Source: Clostridia bacterium | Lineage (GTDB): Bacteria; Bacillota; Clostridia; UBA1381; UBA9506 | NCBI GenBank assembly: GCA_017399695.1 | Contig: JAFQBK010000016.1 | Location: 363,798-427,797, forward strand | Direction: 5' to 3' | Length of the DNA stretch: 64,000 nt | In this document: piece after piece, positions 52,545 to 61,460 of the stretch | Layout of the letters: each line of letters starts with the position of its first letter | Numbering within the stretch: the stretch's first letter is position 1 | Notes under the pieces: generated by a model | What the model was told of the DNA's origin: nothing | Seen by the model: only the letters and a program-made list of their open reading frames with translations | Databases searched by the model: none | Translations under genes and position numbers: made by a program

Positions 52545-53984
52545 CTATTGTTTTCTCCAGGTGTATGCCGAAAACAAAATCAGCATCGGGAAAACCTCTA
52601 GTCTTCCCACCAGCATATTAAATGTAAGAACCAATTTCGATAACGGACTGTATAAGGAGAAGTTCTGCGTTGGACCGACCAAATCAAGACCGGGACCTAC
52701 ATTGTTAATTGTCGTTGCAACCGCGGTAAAGTTCGTCGTAAAATTATAATTATCCAGGCTGATAATCAAAAACGAGCCGACAAAAATAAACAAAAGAGAA
52801 ATGGCAAACACATTGACCGCGCGCATCGTTTCGTGCTCTACGATACGTCCGCTGAACTTAAGCTTAAACACACGATTCGGGTGCGCCGCAATTTTAATTT
52901 CCTTAAAGATACTCTTAAACAAAATAACGATTCTCGATACCTTCATACCGCCGCCTGTACTGCCGGCACAGCCACCGACAAACATTAAAATAACCAAGAT
53001 TGCTTTAGAAAGTTCCGGCCATGTATTAAAATCGACGATCATAAAACCGGTGGTACTAATGATGGACGCCACAGAAAATGCGCTGTTTCTCAAATTATCC
53101 CAGATATTTTCGTAAAGGTTCCAACAGTTTGCGCAAATCAAAAGCGTCGCCACAGTGATAATAATCAGATATACACGGAGTTCCTCCGAGCGAAAGCCCT
53201 GTCTGATTTTACGCATTAGAATCAGATAATAAACCGTAAAGTCAATTCCGAAGATAATCATAAACGCAGTAATGACATTCTGGATATAGGGGGAATATTC
53301 CGACATACTGGAATTAAAAATACCGAATCCACCCGTTCCCGCCGTAGCAAATGCCGTATTGAGCGCCTCATAAAAATTCATCCCGCCAAACAGCAACAAA
53401 ATTAGTTCCATCAGAGTTAATGTGGTATAGATTCCATATAAAATTAGCGCACTGGACCGAACCTTCGGCACAAGCTTACTGACCGAGGGACCCGTACTTT
53501 CTGCTCTTAAAAGGTGCATATTCTTGCCGCCGCACAAGGGAAGAATTGCAACCAAAAACACAAGCACGCCCATACCGCCCAACCAATGGGTAAAGCTGCG
53601 CCATAATAGAAGACTCTTTGGCAAGACCTCAACATTTGTTAAAATGGTTGCGCCCGTTGTTGTAAAGCCGGAAACGGTCTCAAAAAGTGCATCAACATAA
53701 TTGGGAATCGCTCCGGAAACAACGAACGGAAATGCGCCAAAGATACTAATAACAATCCAGCTGAGAGCCACTGTCACATAACCTTCTCTTGCATACATTG
53801 TTTTGTCCTTTGGGGCTTTTGCTGTACACAAAATGCCAAACATCAGGCACAAAAGCGCGCACAAAAGATATACCGGCGCACACGACTCCTGATAAATCAG
53901 GGCACAGGCAAGCGGCAATATCATTGCAGTCGCCTCAATGTTTAACACCCAGCCGAGCGTATAGATAATCACTCTGTAATTCAT
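52545..53984 (-). CDS. trkH: TrkH family potassium uptake protein
   Basis: Potassium-translocating subunit of 479 residues with the repeated M1-P-M2 pore layout: pore/filter segments appear as SGFTTTGATI, ATAGTGGFG, STTGFMIVDF and TTINNVGPGLDLVG. Membrane location. Translation from 53984 is supported by GGAGAA 6 bases upstream; the upstream extension of 17 codons overlaps trkA and lacks a site. It follows trkA, its regulatory subunit. Confidence 0.94.
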   Translation of the reverse strand: MNYRVIIYTLGWVLNIEATAMILPLACALIYQESCAPVYLLCALLCLMFGILCTAKAPKDKTMYAREGYVTVALSWIVISIFGAFPFVVSGAIPNYVDALFETVSGFTTTGATILTNVEVLPKSLLLWRSFTHWLGGMGVLVFLVAILPLCGGKNMHLLRAESTGPSVSKLVPKVRSSALILYGIYTTLTLMELILLLFGGMNFYEALNTAFATAGTGGFGIFNSSMSEYSPYIQNVITAFMIIFGIDFTVYYLILMRKIRQGFRSEELRVYLIIITVATLLICANCWNLYENIWDNLRNSAFSVASIISTTGFMIVDFNTWPELSKAILVILMFVGGCAGSTGGGMKVSRIVILFKSIFKEIKIAAHPNRVFKLKFSGRIVEHETMRAVNVFAISLLFIFVGSFLIISLDNYNFTTNFTAVATTINNVGPGLDLVGPTQNFSLYSPLSKLVLTFNMLVGRLEVFPMLILFSAYTWRKQ

Positions 53985-54009
53985 AACTTTTCTCCAATGA
54001 TCAATTTCG

Positions 54010-55371
54010 TTATTCCAAAATATCTCCGATATCATCCAGTCCTGAAATGGTTGTTACAATAATAACCGTGTCGCCAACCATAATTTTATCATGACCGCGC
54101 GGAATAATAATCGTTCCGTTTCGGTTGATGCACGCCACCAATACATTCTTTTTGATATTGAGTTCGGAAAGCGTTTGACCAACAATTTCGGATTCACCAA
54201 GAACACGGAATTCCAAAGCCTCTGCCTTTCCGTCCAAAATATGATGCATCGTTTCGATATTGCTGCCAAAGCTGTTCTTTTTCGCACGAACAAACTTCAC
54301 AATCGAATCTGCCGTTGCATCCAAAGGATAAATAATCGTATCCAAATCGAGCTTACTTATGACATTTTCATACGCCATACGGTTAATCTGCGTGATAATT
54401 TTTGCATTTTCGTTCTGACTTTTTGCAAAAAGGGAAAGCAAAATATTTTCCTCGTCAATATTAATTAGAGAAACTACAGACTCCGTTCTCTTTACGCCCT
54501 CTTCCAAAAGTACCTTATTATCCGTTCCGTCTGCATTGACTACGGACACCTTCGGAAGAATCTGACACAGCTCATCGCTGCGGGCGGGGTCTTTTTCAAT
54601 AATTTTGATTTTTATTCCGGTTTCTGACAAGCGTTTCGCCAGATAGTATGCGGTATCCCCACCACCGACAATGATGGTATCCTTGACGCGGTTGGTTTTA
54701 ATCCCGATATTCTTAAAGAATTCACTACCACGGCTCGGCGCGGCAATAATGCTGACAAAGTCGCCCTCCTGAATCACAAAGGAGCCGTCAGGGATATAGA
54801 CCTCATTCCCCCGTTCTACGCCACAAACCAAGACATCACAGTTAAAATCGGACGAAATATCTGCAATCCGGTAATTATTCAGCACTGAGCCCTGCGGCAC
54901 TTTGAATTTTAAGATTTCTACTCTGCCCTTAACAAAGGTATCGATATGCACTGCAGACGGGAAGCGAAGAATCCTTGCAATTTCCCGCGCAGCAATCAGT
55001 TTGGGATTGATCAGCATTGCGAGCCCTAAATCTTCTTTGATTAACTGGATTTCATTGATGTATTCCGGCTTGCTGACACGGGCAATCGTCTGGCAATGAC
55101 CCATTTTTTTCGCAATGAGGCAACAAAGCAGGTTGATTTCATCCGAGCCGGTAACGGCGATTAAAATATCCGCTGAGTCAATCCCTGCCTCTTCCAAGGT
55201 CTGCATCCCCGTACAGTTGCCCACGACACCCATAACATCATACGCGTCTGTCGTTTGCTTGACCAGCGCGTGCCTTGTGTCAATAACTGTAATATTATTA
55301 TCTTCCTCACAGCTGATTTTTTCCGCGAGCTTTTGTCCCACTTTTCCGCATCCGGCAATAATAATGTTCAT
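54010..55371 (-). CDS. trkA: Trk system potassium transporter regulatory subunit TrkA
   Basis: 453-residue cytoplasmic gating protein with two tandem RCK units: N-terminal NAD-binding MNIIIAGCGKVGQKLAEK with a TrkA-C domain, then a second Rossmann TIIVGGGDTAYYLAKRL and a second TrkA-C domain ending ISGLDDIGDILE. This full-length double form pairs with TrkH. AAAGG precedes the ATG by about 10 bases. Confidence 0.95.
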   Translation of the reverse strand: MNIIIAGCGKVGQKLAEKISCEEDNNITVIDTRHALVKQTTDAYDVMGVVGNCTGMQTLEEAGIDSADILIAVTGSDEINLLCCLIAKKMGHCQTIARVSKPEYINEIQLIKEDLGLAMLINPKLIAAREIARILRFPSAVHIDTFVKGRVEILKFKVPQGSVLNNYRIADISSDFNCDVLVCGVERGNEVYIPDGSFVIQEGDFVSIIAAPSRGSEFFKNIGIKTNRVKDTIIVGGGDTAYYLAKRLSETGIKIKIIEKDPARSDELCQILPKVSVVNADGTDNKVLLEEGVKRTESVVSLINIDEENILLSLFAKSQNENAKIITQINRMAYENVISKLDLDTIIYPLDATADSIVKFVRAKKNSFGSNIETMHHILDGKAEALEFRVLGESEIVGQTLSELNIKKNVLVACINRNGTIIIPRGHDKIMVGDTVIIVTTISGLDDIGDILE

Positions 55372-55415
55372 AGCACTACTACCTTTCCGCTAACATTCTT
55401 TACAAATTAAATACC

Positions 55416-55444
55416 ATTGTATCACACGCGATTCTGTTTCGCAA
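55416..55444 (-). promoter_or_regulatory. Promoter of trkA-trkH
   Basis: Minus strand TTGCGA (55444-55439), 17-base spacer, TACAAT (55421-55416). Confidence 0.65.
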
Positions 55445-55468
55445 GATATCGCGCGCACTTTGAATCAA

Positions 55469-56230
55469 TTATTTCACATAAATCTCTGTACCAAGCTCCC
55501 GAAAAGCCAACAGGATATCTTCCTCAATATTTTGATTGGTAACAATACAATCCGCAACTGACAAATCTGAAATTTTAACAAAGGCACTGTGATTAAATTT
55601 TGAATAGTCCGCAACCACGATGCAATGTTCCGCCTGCTCAATCATCACGCGGTCCACTTCCGCTTCCGTATCATAATATGTGGTAAAGCCATTAGCAATA
55701 TCAATTCCGTCAACAGAAAGAATAAACTTGTCTGCGTGATAATTGCGGAGCTGGCTGACCGCATCTGCGCCATAGGAAAATTGATACTTGGTATTTAAGG
55801 CGCCGCCGATGAGCACGACATTAAAATTGGGATTACTCGACGCTTCAAGCGCAATCGCAATCGAATTGGTCACAATATTCAGGTTATACTCGGCGGGAAT
55901 CTGACGAAAGGTAAGAAGTGTCGTCGTTCCCGAGTTTAACATTATCGTATCATTCGGCGCAATCATCGATGCCACCTTAGTTGCAATATCTACCTTTTCT
56001 GACTGATTGGTTTCTAATCGCTGGGTCATATTCATACTGTAATACGGCTTATAAGAACTAATCGCGCCACCGTGTACACGGGAAAGCAAGCCCTTCCGTT
56101 CCATATCGGTTAAATCGTTTCTAACCGTAACCTCGGAAATTCCGAACTTTTCACTCAGCTCATTCACTTTTACAAGCCCGTTCTTTTTTAAAAGTTCCAA
56201 AATCTCCTGCTTTCTCTGATCGTTTCCCAT
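55469..56230 (-). CDS. DeoR/GlpR family transcriptional regulator
   Basis: 253-residue sugar-metabolism regulator. The N-terminal DeoR HTH (RKQEILELLKKNGLVKVNELSEKFGISEVTVRNDLTDMERKGLLSRVHGG, in parts) is followed by the DeoRC sugar-phosphate sensor domain (IMLNSGTTTLLTFRQIP, VVADYSKFNHSAFVKI). It is divergent from the aminotransferase operon, and TTTCGTT repeats in the shared gap are the probable operators. A phosphorylated product of the neighbouring kinase is a plausible effector. Confidence 0.92.
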   Translation of the reverse strand: MGNDQRKQEILELLKKNGLVKVNELSEKFGISEVTVRNDLTDMERKGLLSRVHGGAISSYKPYYSMNMTQRLETNQSEKVDIATKVASMIAPNDTIMLNSGTTTLLTFRQIPAEYNLNIVTNSIAIALEASSNPNFNVVLIGGALNTKYQFSYGADAVSQLRNYHADKFILSVDGIDIANGFTTYYDTEAEVDRVMIEQAEHCIVVADYSKFNHSAFVKISDLSVADCIVTNQNIEEDILLAFRELGTEIYVK

Positions 56231-56296
56231 CTGGTGCCTCCACAGCCAATATTTTTATTTTATCTTAACATATTCTACCCCAAAAGTCAATCTTAC

Positions 56297-56354
56297 TTTC
56301 GTTTTTGCTTTCGTTATTCTTTCGTTTCAAGACAAAATCGAAAGTATAACGAAA
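56297..56354. promoter_or_regulatory. Operator cluster for the DeoR-type regulator
   Basis: Three direct copies of TTTCGTT start at 56297, 56309 and 56320 (12- and 11-base steps, one helical turn), followed by the opposite-strand copies CGAAAG (56339-56344) and AACGAAA (56348-56354). Such TTTCGTT-type repeats are typical of DeoR/GlpR sites. They lie upstream of the -35 of the divergent operon. Confidence 0.75.
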
Positions 56355-56362
56355 AATTTTTG

Positions 56363-56391
56363 TTGACATCCGAGATTTTCTGTGATATTCT
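56363..56391 (+). promoter_or_regulatory. Promoter of the aminotransferase/oxidoreductase/kinase operon
   Basis: TTGACA (56363-56368), 17-base spacer, TATTCT (56386-56391), followed by AAAGGAG before the ATG. Confidence 0.78.
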
Positions 56392-56432
56392 AATATTGTA
56401 GTATTATATTAATTTGTAAAGGAGTTTTCACG

Positions 56433-57803
56433 ATGAGCAAAAATTGGGCAAGTGTTGATTTGACGAAGGTCCCGAATATGGTATCCAAAACCGTTCCCGG
56501 ACCGAAATCTGTTGAGTATCATGAAAGATGCGCAAAATACATGAAAGGCTATTCCAGCCAGGTTAAGCTGTTCCCTGTAACCTTTGAATCCGGTTATGGC
56601 TACACTTTAACCGACGTTGACGGCAATACATATCTTGACTTCTCTTCCGGTATTTATGTAACCGGTCTGGGACATTGTCATCCGAAAATCAGTGAGGCTG
56701 TTGCAGAGCAGGCGAAAAAGCTGATGAACTGCCACGACTTCACCACGAAAGTAAAAATGGAACTCGTAGAAAAAATGCACGAAATCACCGGCGGTCGTTT
56801 CGGTGGCTTCCAGTTCTATGATTCCGGTACAACCGCTGTGGAAGCTGGTCTTCGTTGCGCACGTGCAGCTACCGGCAAGCAGGAGTTCATCTCCTTCTTC
56901 AGAGATTTCCACGGTAAGACTTATGGCGCAAACTCTTTGGCAGTTGTTGGTCCTGACACCCACATGAGAGCTCCGGGCTTCATGCTCGTTCCGCGTCCGA
57001 ATCCGTACCGTGACTTCTTCGGCAGAACACCGGAAGAAGCTTGGAAAGATTCTTCCCCGTATATCCATATGATCGAGGGTATGCTTGATAACGCTTGCGC
57101 AAACGGCGGCAAGAATGTTGCAGCTATCGTTTTAGAACCGATTCAGGGTTGGGGCGGTTCTATCATTCCGCCGGATGACTTCATCCCGGCACTTCGCGCA
57201 CTGTGCGACAAGAGAGGCATCCTCCTCTTTGCTGACGAAGTATTGAACTGCATGGCTAGAACCGGTAAGTATCTTGCTATGGACCACTGGAATGTAACTG
57301 CTGATATCACCACGCTCGGTAAAGGCTTTGGTAACGGTTTCCCGGTAACCGCTCTTGCAGTATCCAAAGACCTCGCTCCGGCAATTGAAAAGATTTCTGC
57401 ATCCTCCAGCTACGGCGGTAACCCGATGGCTTGTATCGCAGCACTCGAGTCCATCAAAGTAATTGAGGAAGAAAACTTAAACGAGCGTTCTGAACACCTC
57501 GGAAAGATTATGCTCGAAAGAATGGAAAAGATGATGGAAGCTCATCCGATTATCGGTGATGTTCGTGCCATCGGCTGCTTGCAGGCAATCGAAATCGTAA
57601 AAGACAGAGAAACCAAAGAGCCGTTTGCTGAAGCTGGTACGATGATTTACCAGAAAGCATTTGAAAAGGGTCTGGCTTGGGTTCCGTCCGGACATATCCT
57701 GCGTATGTCTCCTCCGATGATCTTAGACGACGAGGCAGCCTTGAAGGGTCTTGACATCATTGAAGAGGCAGTTACTGAAACGGAAAAGCATTTTGGATAT
57801 TAA
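56433..57803 (+). CDS. Class III PLP-dependent aminotransferase
   Basis: 456-residue fold-type I transaminase of the GABA/ornithine class. PLP-binding elements are YDSGTTAVEAGLRCARAATG, ADEVLNCMARTG (Asp to the pyridine N) and the Schiff-base Lys in TTLGKGFGNGFPV. The usual 4-aminobutyrate-type substrate cannot be deduced; the neighbours (sugar dehydrogenase and kinase) suggest an amino sugar, aminocyclitol or amino-acid-derived polyol. AAAGGAG lies 8 bases before the ATG. First gene of a three-gene operon. Confidence 0.9.
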   Translation: MSKNWASVDLTKVPNMVSKTVPGPKSVEYHERCAKYMKGYSSQVKLFPVTFESGYGYTLTDVDGNTYLDFSSGIYVTGLGHCHPKISEAVAEQAKKLMNCHDFTTKVKMELVEKMHEITGGRFGGFQFYDSGTTAVEAGLRCARAATGKQEFISFFRDFHGKTYGANSLAVVGPDTHMRAPGFMLVPRPNPYRDFFGRTPEEAWKDSSPYIHMIEGMLDNACANGGKNVAAIVLEPIQGWGGSIIPPDDFIPALRALCDKRGILLFADEVLNCMARTGKYLAMDHWNVTADITTLGKGFGNGFPVTALAVSKDLAPAIEKISASSSYGGNPMACIAALESIKVIEEENLNERSEHLGKIMLERMEKMMEAHPIIGDVRAIGCLQAIEIVKDRETKEPFAEAGTMIYQKAFEKGLAWVPSGHILRMSPPMILDDEAALKGLDIIEEAVTETEKHFGY

Positions 57804-57815
57804 TAATACAAATAC

Positions 57816-57850
57816 TTTTAGGGTTATTGCTTTTGCGATAACCCTAAAAA
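57816..57850 (+). other. Intercistronic hairpin between the aminotransferase and oxidoreductase genes
   Basis: CTTTTAGGGTTAT pairs with ATAACCCTAAAAA with a U-rich loop; no T run follows on the plus strand, so it is more likely an RNA stability or processing element than a terminator. Confidence 0.5.
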
Positions 57851-57874
57851 TGCATATTAGAGAGGTAAAATTTT

Positions 57875-59011
57875 ATGAAAACAGTTAAATTCGGACTGAT
57901 CGGTTGCGGTCTGATGGCAAGAGAGTTTGCCTCTGCTGCAGCAAGATGGTGTCATTTAAAAGACGACATCGCAAAACCGGAAATTGTCGGCATCTGCTCC
58001 GTTGTACCGGCTGAAATGGAATGGTTTCAGAAGAATTTCCCTGAAATCAAATATTCCGTCAGCGACTACAAAGAGCTTTTAGATAAAGACGATATTGATG
58101 CTATCTACTGTGCTGTTCCGCACAATCTGCACGAACAGTTCTACATTGATATCATCAAAAGCGGCAAAGCGCTGTTAGGCGAAAAGCCGTTTGGTATTGA
58201 TAAAAAAGCAAATGAAAACATTATGAAAGCCCTCGAAGAGAACCCGAACACCTTCGTTCGTTGCTGCAGTGAGTTCCCTTACTACCCGGCAATGCAGACG
58301 ATGATTGAGTGGTTCAATGAAGGCAAATTCGGTAAAATCTTAGAGATCCATTGCGGATTCAATCACTGCAGTGATATGGATACTCAAAAACCGATTAACT
58401 GGAAACGCATGGTTAAATTTAACGGCGAATACGGTTGTCTCGGCGATTTGGGTATTCATACCCAGCACGTTCCGTTCCGTCTCGGCTTTAAGCCGAAGAC
58501 TGTTCGCGCGCACTTTAGTAATATTATCAAAGAGCGTCCGGATGGCAAAGGCGGCATGGCAGTTTGTGATACTTTCGATAACTGCACCATTTTCTGCACC
58601 ACAGAAAATGCAGACGGTGATGAAATCCCGATGACTTTCGAAACCAAGAGAATGTGCCCGGGTTCGACGAACCGCTGGTTCTTTGAAATTTACGGCATGG
58701 ATTGTAGTGCACGATTCTCCAGCGATGATGCAAACGCATTCTACTACACTTCTTCCTGGGGCAAAGAACAATCCTGGAACAGAATCATCATTGGCTATAA
58801 GCCGATGATTCCTACCGTTACCGGCCCAATCTTTGAGTTTGGTTTTACGGATGCAATTCTGCAGCAGGTTGCAGCATTTATTTTAGAGTATTCGGGACAA
58901 GAAGTTCCGTTCGGTCTGTTTAAACCGGAGGAAACCGTCCTTTCCCACACGCTTGCAACCGCGGCATTAAAATCATTCTACAATAAAACCGTCGAAGTAA
59001 TTGATGAATAG
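57875..59011 (+). CDS. Gfo/Idh/MocA family oxidoreductase
   Basis: 378-residue NAD(P)-dependent sugar or cyclitol dehydrogenase. The Rossmann motif GLIGCGLMAREFASAA is N-terminal and the EKP motif is in LLGEKPFGIDKKAN. The catalytic-region residues include YGCLGDLGIHTQHVPF (Asp/His). Substrates in this family range from inositols to UDP-sugars, so the substrate is open. Second gene of the operon; the kinase gene starts 9 bases after its stop. Confidence 0.9.
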   Translation: MKTVKFGLIGCGLMAREFASAAARWCHLKDDIAKPEIVGICSVVPAEMEWFQKNFPEIKYSVSDYKELLDKDDIDAIYCAVPHNLHEQFYIDIIKSGKALLGEKPFGIDKKANENIMKALEENPNTFVRCCSEFPYYPAMQTMIEWFNEGKFGKILEIHCGFNHCSDMDTQKPINWKRMVKFNGEYGCLGDLGIHTQHVPFRLGFKPKTVRAHFSNIIKERPDGKGGMAVCDTFDNCTIFCTTENADGDEIPMTFETKRMCPGSTNRWFFEIYGMDCSARFSSDDANAFYYTSSWGKEQSWNRIIIGYKPMIPTVTGPIFEFGFTDAILQQVAAFILEYSGQEVPFGLFKPEETVLSHTLATAALKSFYNKTVEVIDE

Positions 59012-59020
59012 GTGGTTTCA

Positions 59021-60424
59021 ATGAATTGTTTAGGAATTGATTTTGGAACAACTTCCGTCAAAGCTGTATTATTTGACGAAAAGCTCAGGGAACTTGCAAG
59101 CTATAAAGAAGACTACACGCCTGTCACCAACGACTGCGTGGTAGAACTTGAGGCTGAAAAATACTCCGAGCTTTTATTCCGTGTCATTGACAACATCAGA
59201 AAAGAGCATACCATCGATTGTCTCGCCATCGACACCCAGTGTGAAACGCTCATCTTAACGGATGAGAACGGCGTGCCGACCCGCAATGCAATCGTATGGC
59301 TCGACACCAGAGCAACCGAAGAGGCTGATATGATTAATGCTCATTTCGGCCGCAAAAAAGTGTATGAGGTTACCGGTCAGGCGGAAATCACTTCCACCTG
59401 GCCGGCAAGTAAGCTTTTGTGGGTACGTCGCAACGAGCCGGAGATTTGGGCAAAAACAAAAAAGGTATTCCTGTTGGAAGATTTTCTTTTATACAAGCTC
59501 ACCGGCGAATTTGTCGCTGAAAAAACCCTGCAATCCTCCACCATCTATTTCGACATCAAAAATTCCGTATGGTGGAAAGAAATGCTTGACTTTATCGGCG
59601 TAGATGAAGCTAAGCTTCCCCGTCTCATCGACAGCGGAGAATGCATCGGAACATATGACGGCATCAAGGTTGTTACCTCCGCAATGGACCAGGTGGCCGG
59701 CGCCATCGGTGCAGGCGTCGCTTCTTTGGGAACGATCAGCGTAATGACAGGAACTGCGATGGCAATTTATGCACCTACCGACTCGATGCCTGCCTTTGAT
59801 GAGGGCAGCTTCGTTCCGTGCCATTATAGCTACGACGGCAGCTTTTGTCTGCTCGCCTGGAGTCCGACCTCTGCGATGGCTCTCAAATGGTTTAGAGATG
59901 CCTTTTTGAAGGAATATTCTTATGCACAGCTCGACGAAATGGCGAAGGAAATTCCCGTTGGTAGCGCAGGCCTTACTTTCCTGCCCTATCTTTGCGGTTC
60001 GATTATGCCGAAATATAATCCGAATGCGCGCGGCAGCTTTACCGGCATTACACCGGAGCATCAGCCGGCACATTTTGTTCGCAGCATTATGGAATCCATT
60101 GCTTGCATGCTTTTAGATAATCTGAATCACTTGGGCATTTCTGTCAATGAAATCCGCGCCATGGGCGGAGCATCTTTTAGCTCTCTGTGGTGTCAGATGA
60201 AAGCAGATATGACCGGAAAAACCCTGCACACACTGAAAAACAAAGAGACCGCTTGCCTCGGCTCTGCGATTTTAGCAGGTGTCGGAAACGGATGCTTTGC
60301 TTCGGTGCAAGAGGCTTGCAAGATGATTGAGATGGATAAAGAATACCGTCCGTCCGACAACGATTACAGCAAGGTTTTTGAAAGTTATATGAAGTATGAC
60401 GACATCTTAAACGTCAGAAAATAA
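59021..60424 (+). CDS. FGGY family carbohydrate kinase
   Basis: 467-residue sugar kinase (xylulokinase/gluconokinase superfamily). The N-terminal phosphate motif is GIDFGTTSVKAVLFD, with IVWLDTRATEEAD, the catalytic Asp in VTSAMDQVAGAIGAGV, and GGASFSSLWCQMKADMTGK near the C-terminus. AGGTGG lies 5 bases before the ATG. As last gene of the operon it probably phosphorylates the product of the dehydrogenase or the imported substrate, giving the effector for the DeoR regulator. No transporter gene is present. Confidence 0.9.
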   Translation: MNCLGIDFGTTSVKAVLFDEKLRELASYKEDYTPVTNDCVVELEAEKYSELLFRVIDNIRKEHTIDCLAIDTQCETLILTDENGVPTRNAIVWLDTRATEEADMINAHFGRKKVYEVTGQAEITSTWPASKLLWVRRNEPEIWAKTKKVFLLEDFLLYKLTGEFVAEKTLQSSTIYFDIKNSVWWKEMLDFIGVDEAKLPRLIDSGECIGTYDGIKVVTSAMDQVAGAIGAGVASLGTISVMTGTAMAIYAPTDSMPAFDEGSFVPCHYSYDGSFCLLAWSPTSAMALKWFRDAFLKEYSYAQLDEMAKEIPVGSAGLTFLPYLCGSIMPKYNPNARGSFTGITPEHQPAHFVRSIMESIACMLLDNLNHLGISVNEIRAMGGASFSSLWCQMKADMTGKTLHTLKNKETACLGSAILAGVGNGCFASVQEACKMIEMDKEYRPSDNDYSKVFESYMKYDDILNVRK

Positions 60425-60426
60425 AA

Positions 60427-60457
60427 AATGAAGACCGCCCACGGGCGGTCTTTTTCA
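60427..60457. terminator. Terminator after the kinase gene
   Basis: AAGACCGCCC / GGGCGGTCTT around AC, followed by TTT; A-rich on the other side, so usable for the convergent SLH gene. Confidence 0.9.
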
Positions 60458-60461
60458 TTGC

Positions 60462-61091
60462 CTATTGTTCCAGTTTCATTCTTAAAGTAAAGAGCTTCGT
60501 TCCATTTTTTCCATTCAATATTTGATATACCGTTTCCTCTCCCGATGTATCTTCAAACATCATCGGAACATCTAACGCCTGCGTAAGCAAGGTTATAATG
60601 TCTCCTAGTCGTGCCGTATGCTCCATAACAGCCTCGCGCGAAGCGATTCCTAAATTTGTGGCAGTAATCCCATATCCCGTAGGGTATCCTCCCCTTTTTT
60701 CTGCCATCGGTCTGTATCCAAGCGCGCACACCGTCATTTTTATTGCCTGTTGATATGTAACAGGCTCATCCGGTGCAAATATTCCGTCGCCCATTCCGTC
60801 AATTACGTCTGCGTTTTTTGCTTGCGAAATATAACCTTCCGCCCAATGTCCGTCTACATCTGTAAAATTAGTGCTCTCCCCGTTTGCATCAAGCCCCAAC
60901 ATAAGCACAAGTATCTTGGTCATCTCTGCTCGGGTAACTGTGCTGTCGTTTGTTTTTCCTATTAAATATTCCTCTTCTAAAACTCCGTAATTTGCAAGTT
61001 CGCCCGCGGACAATCCCTCGGCAAACACCGTCACTTGTTGCAAGGTCACAATTAAAATCAGTACCAGCAAAACTCCTGTGCTTCTTTTCAT
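60462..61091 (-). CDS. Secreted S-layer homology (SLH) domain protein
   Basis: 209 residues with a signal peptide (MKRSTGVLLVLILIVTLQQVTVFA) and SLH-type repeats: TVTRAEMTKILVLMLGL, then FTDVDGHWAEGYISQAKNADVIDG and FAPDEPVTYQQAIKMTVCALGY. SLH domains attach proteins to pyruvylated cell-wall polymers. No other domain follows except a short C-terminal tail, so it is a small stand-alone cell-wall protein. GGAGG lies 8 bases before the ATG. Divergent from an XRE regulator across a long palindrome. Confidence 0.88.
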   Translation of the reverse strand: MKRSTGVLLVLILIVTLQQVTVFAEGLSAGELANYGVLEEEYLIGKTNDSTVTRAEMTKILVLMLGLDANGESTNFTDVDGHWAEGYISQAKNADVIDGMGDGIFAPDEPVTYQQAIKMTVCALGYRPMAEKRGGYPTGYGITATNLGIASREAVMEHTARLGDIITLLTQALDVPMMFEDTSGEETVYQILNGKNGTKLFTLRMKLEQ

Positions 61092-61106
61092 ATTTCACGC
61101 CTCCTA

Positions 61107-61157
61107 AATATTAATGTTACATTATGTAACATTAATATTGTAACAAATTGTTACAAT
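61107..61157. promoter_or_regulatory. Double palindrome between the SLH and XRE genes
   Basis: Arms 61107-61122 and 61124-61139 are 16-bp perfect inverted repeats with a 1-base centre (core GTTACATTATGTAAC). A second palindrome, ATTGTAACA-aat-TGTTACAAT, occupies 61137-61157. The shared half-site is TGTAAC. Its place in the divergent gap makes it the likely operator of the XRE protein. Confidence 0.8.
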
Positions 61158-61176
61158 AAAGTCAAGAGGTGATACA

Positions 61177-61380
61177 ATGAAAGGATTAAAAATAATTAGA
61201 AAAGAACGAAATTTAAACCAGTTAAAAGTAGCTATGGACTTAAATATTTCCCGAGAGGCACTCTCCCACTACGAAAACGGCAAACGCGAGCCGAGTCTTG
61301 ATATGCTGAATAAATTATCAAAATACTTTAATGTGTCTATCGATTATTTGATTAACGGCGAGGAATTCAGAAAAAGGTAG
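61177..61380 (+). CDS. XRE family transcriptional regulator (small)
   Basis: 67 residues, almost all HTH: LKIIRKERNLNQLKVAMDLNISREALSHYENGKREPSLDMLNKLSKYFNVSIDYLI (in parts). AAGAGGTG lies 6 bases before the ATG. No effector domain. Likely binds the palindromes at 61107-61157 and controls itself, the SLH gene, and perhaps the manganese catalase gene that follows after 80 bases. Confidence 0.85.
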   Translation: MKGLKIIRKERNLNQLKVAMDLNISREALSHYENGKREPSLDMLNKLSKYFNVSIDYLINGEEFRKR

Positions 61381-61460
61381 AAATATGCTTTAACAAAATA
61401 TTGAATAAATTATCTTCCATTGCAAAAAATAAATAAAATTGCAATGGGAGGTAAAATAAA

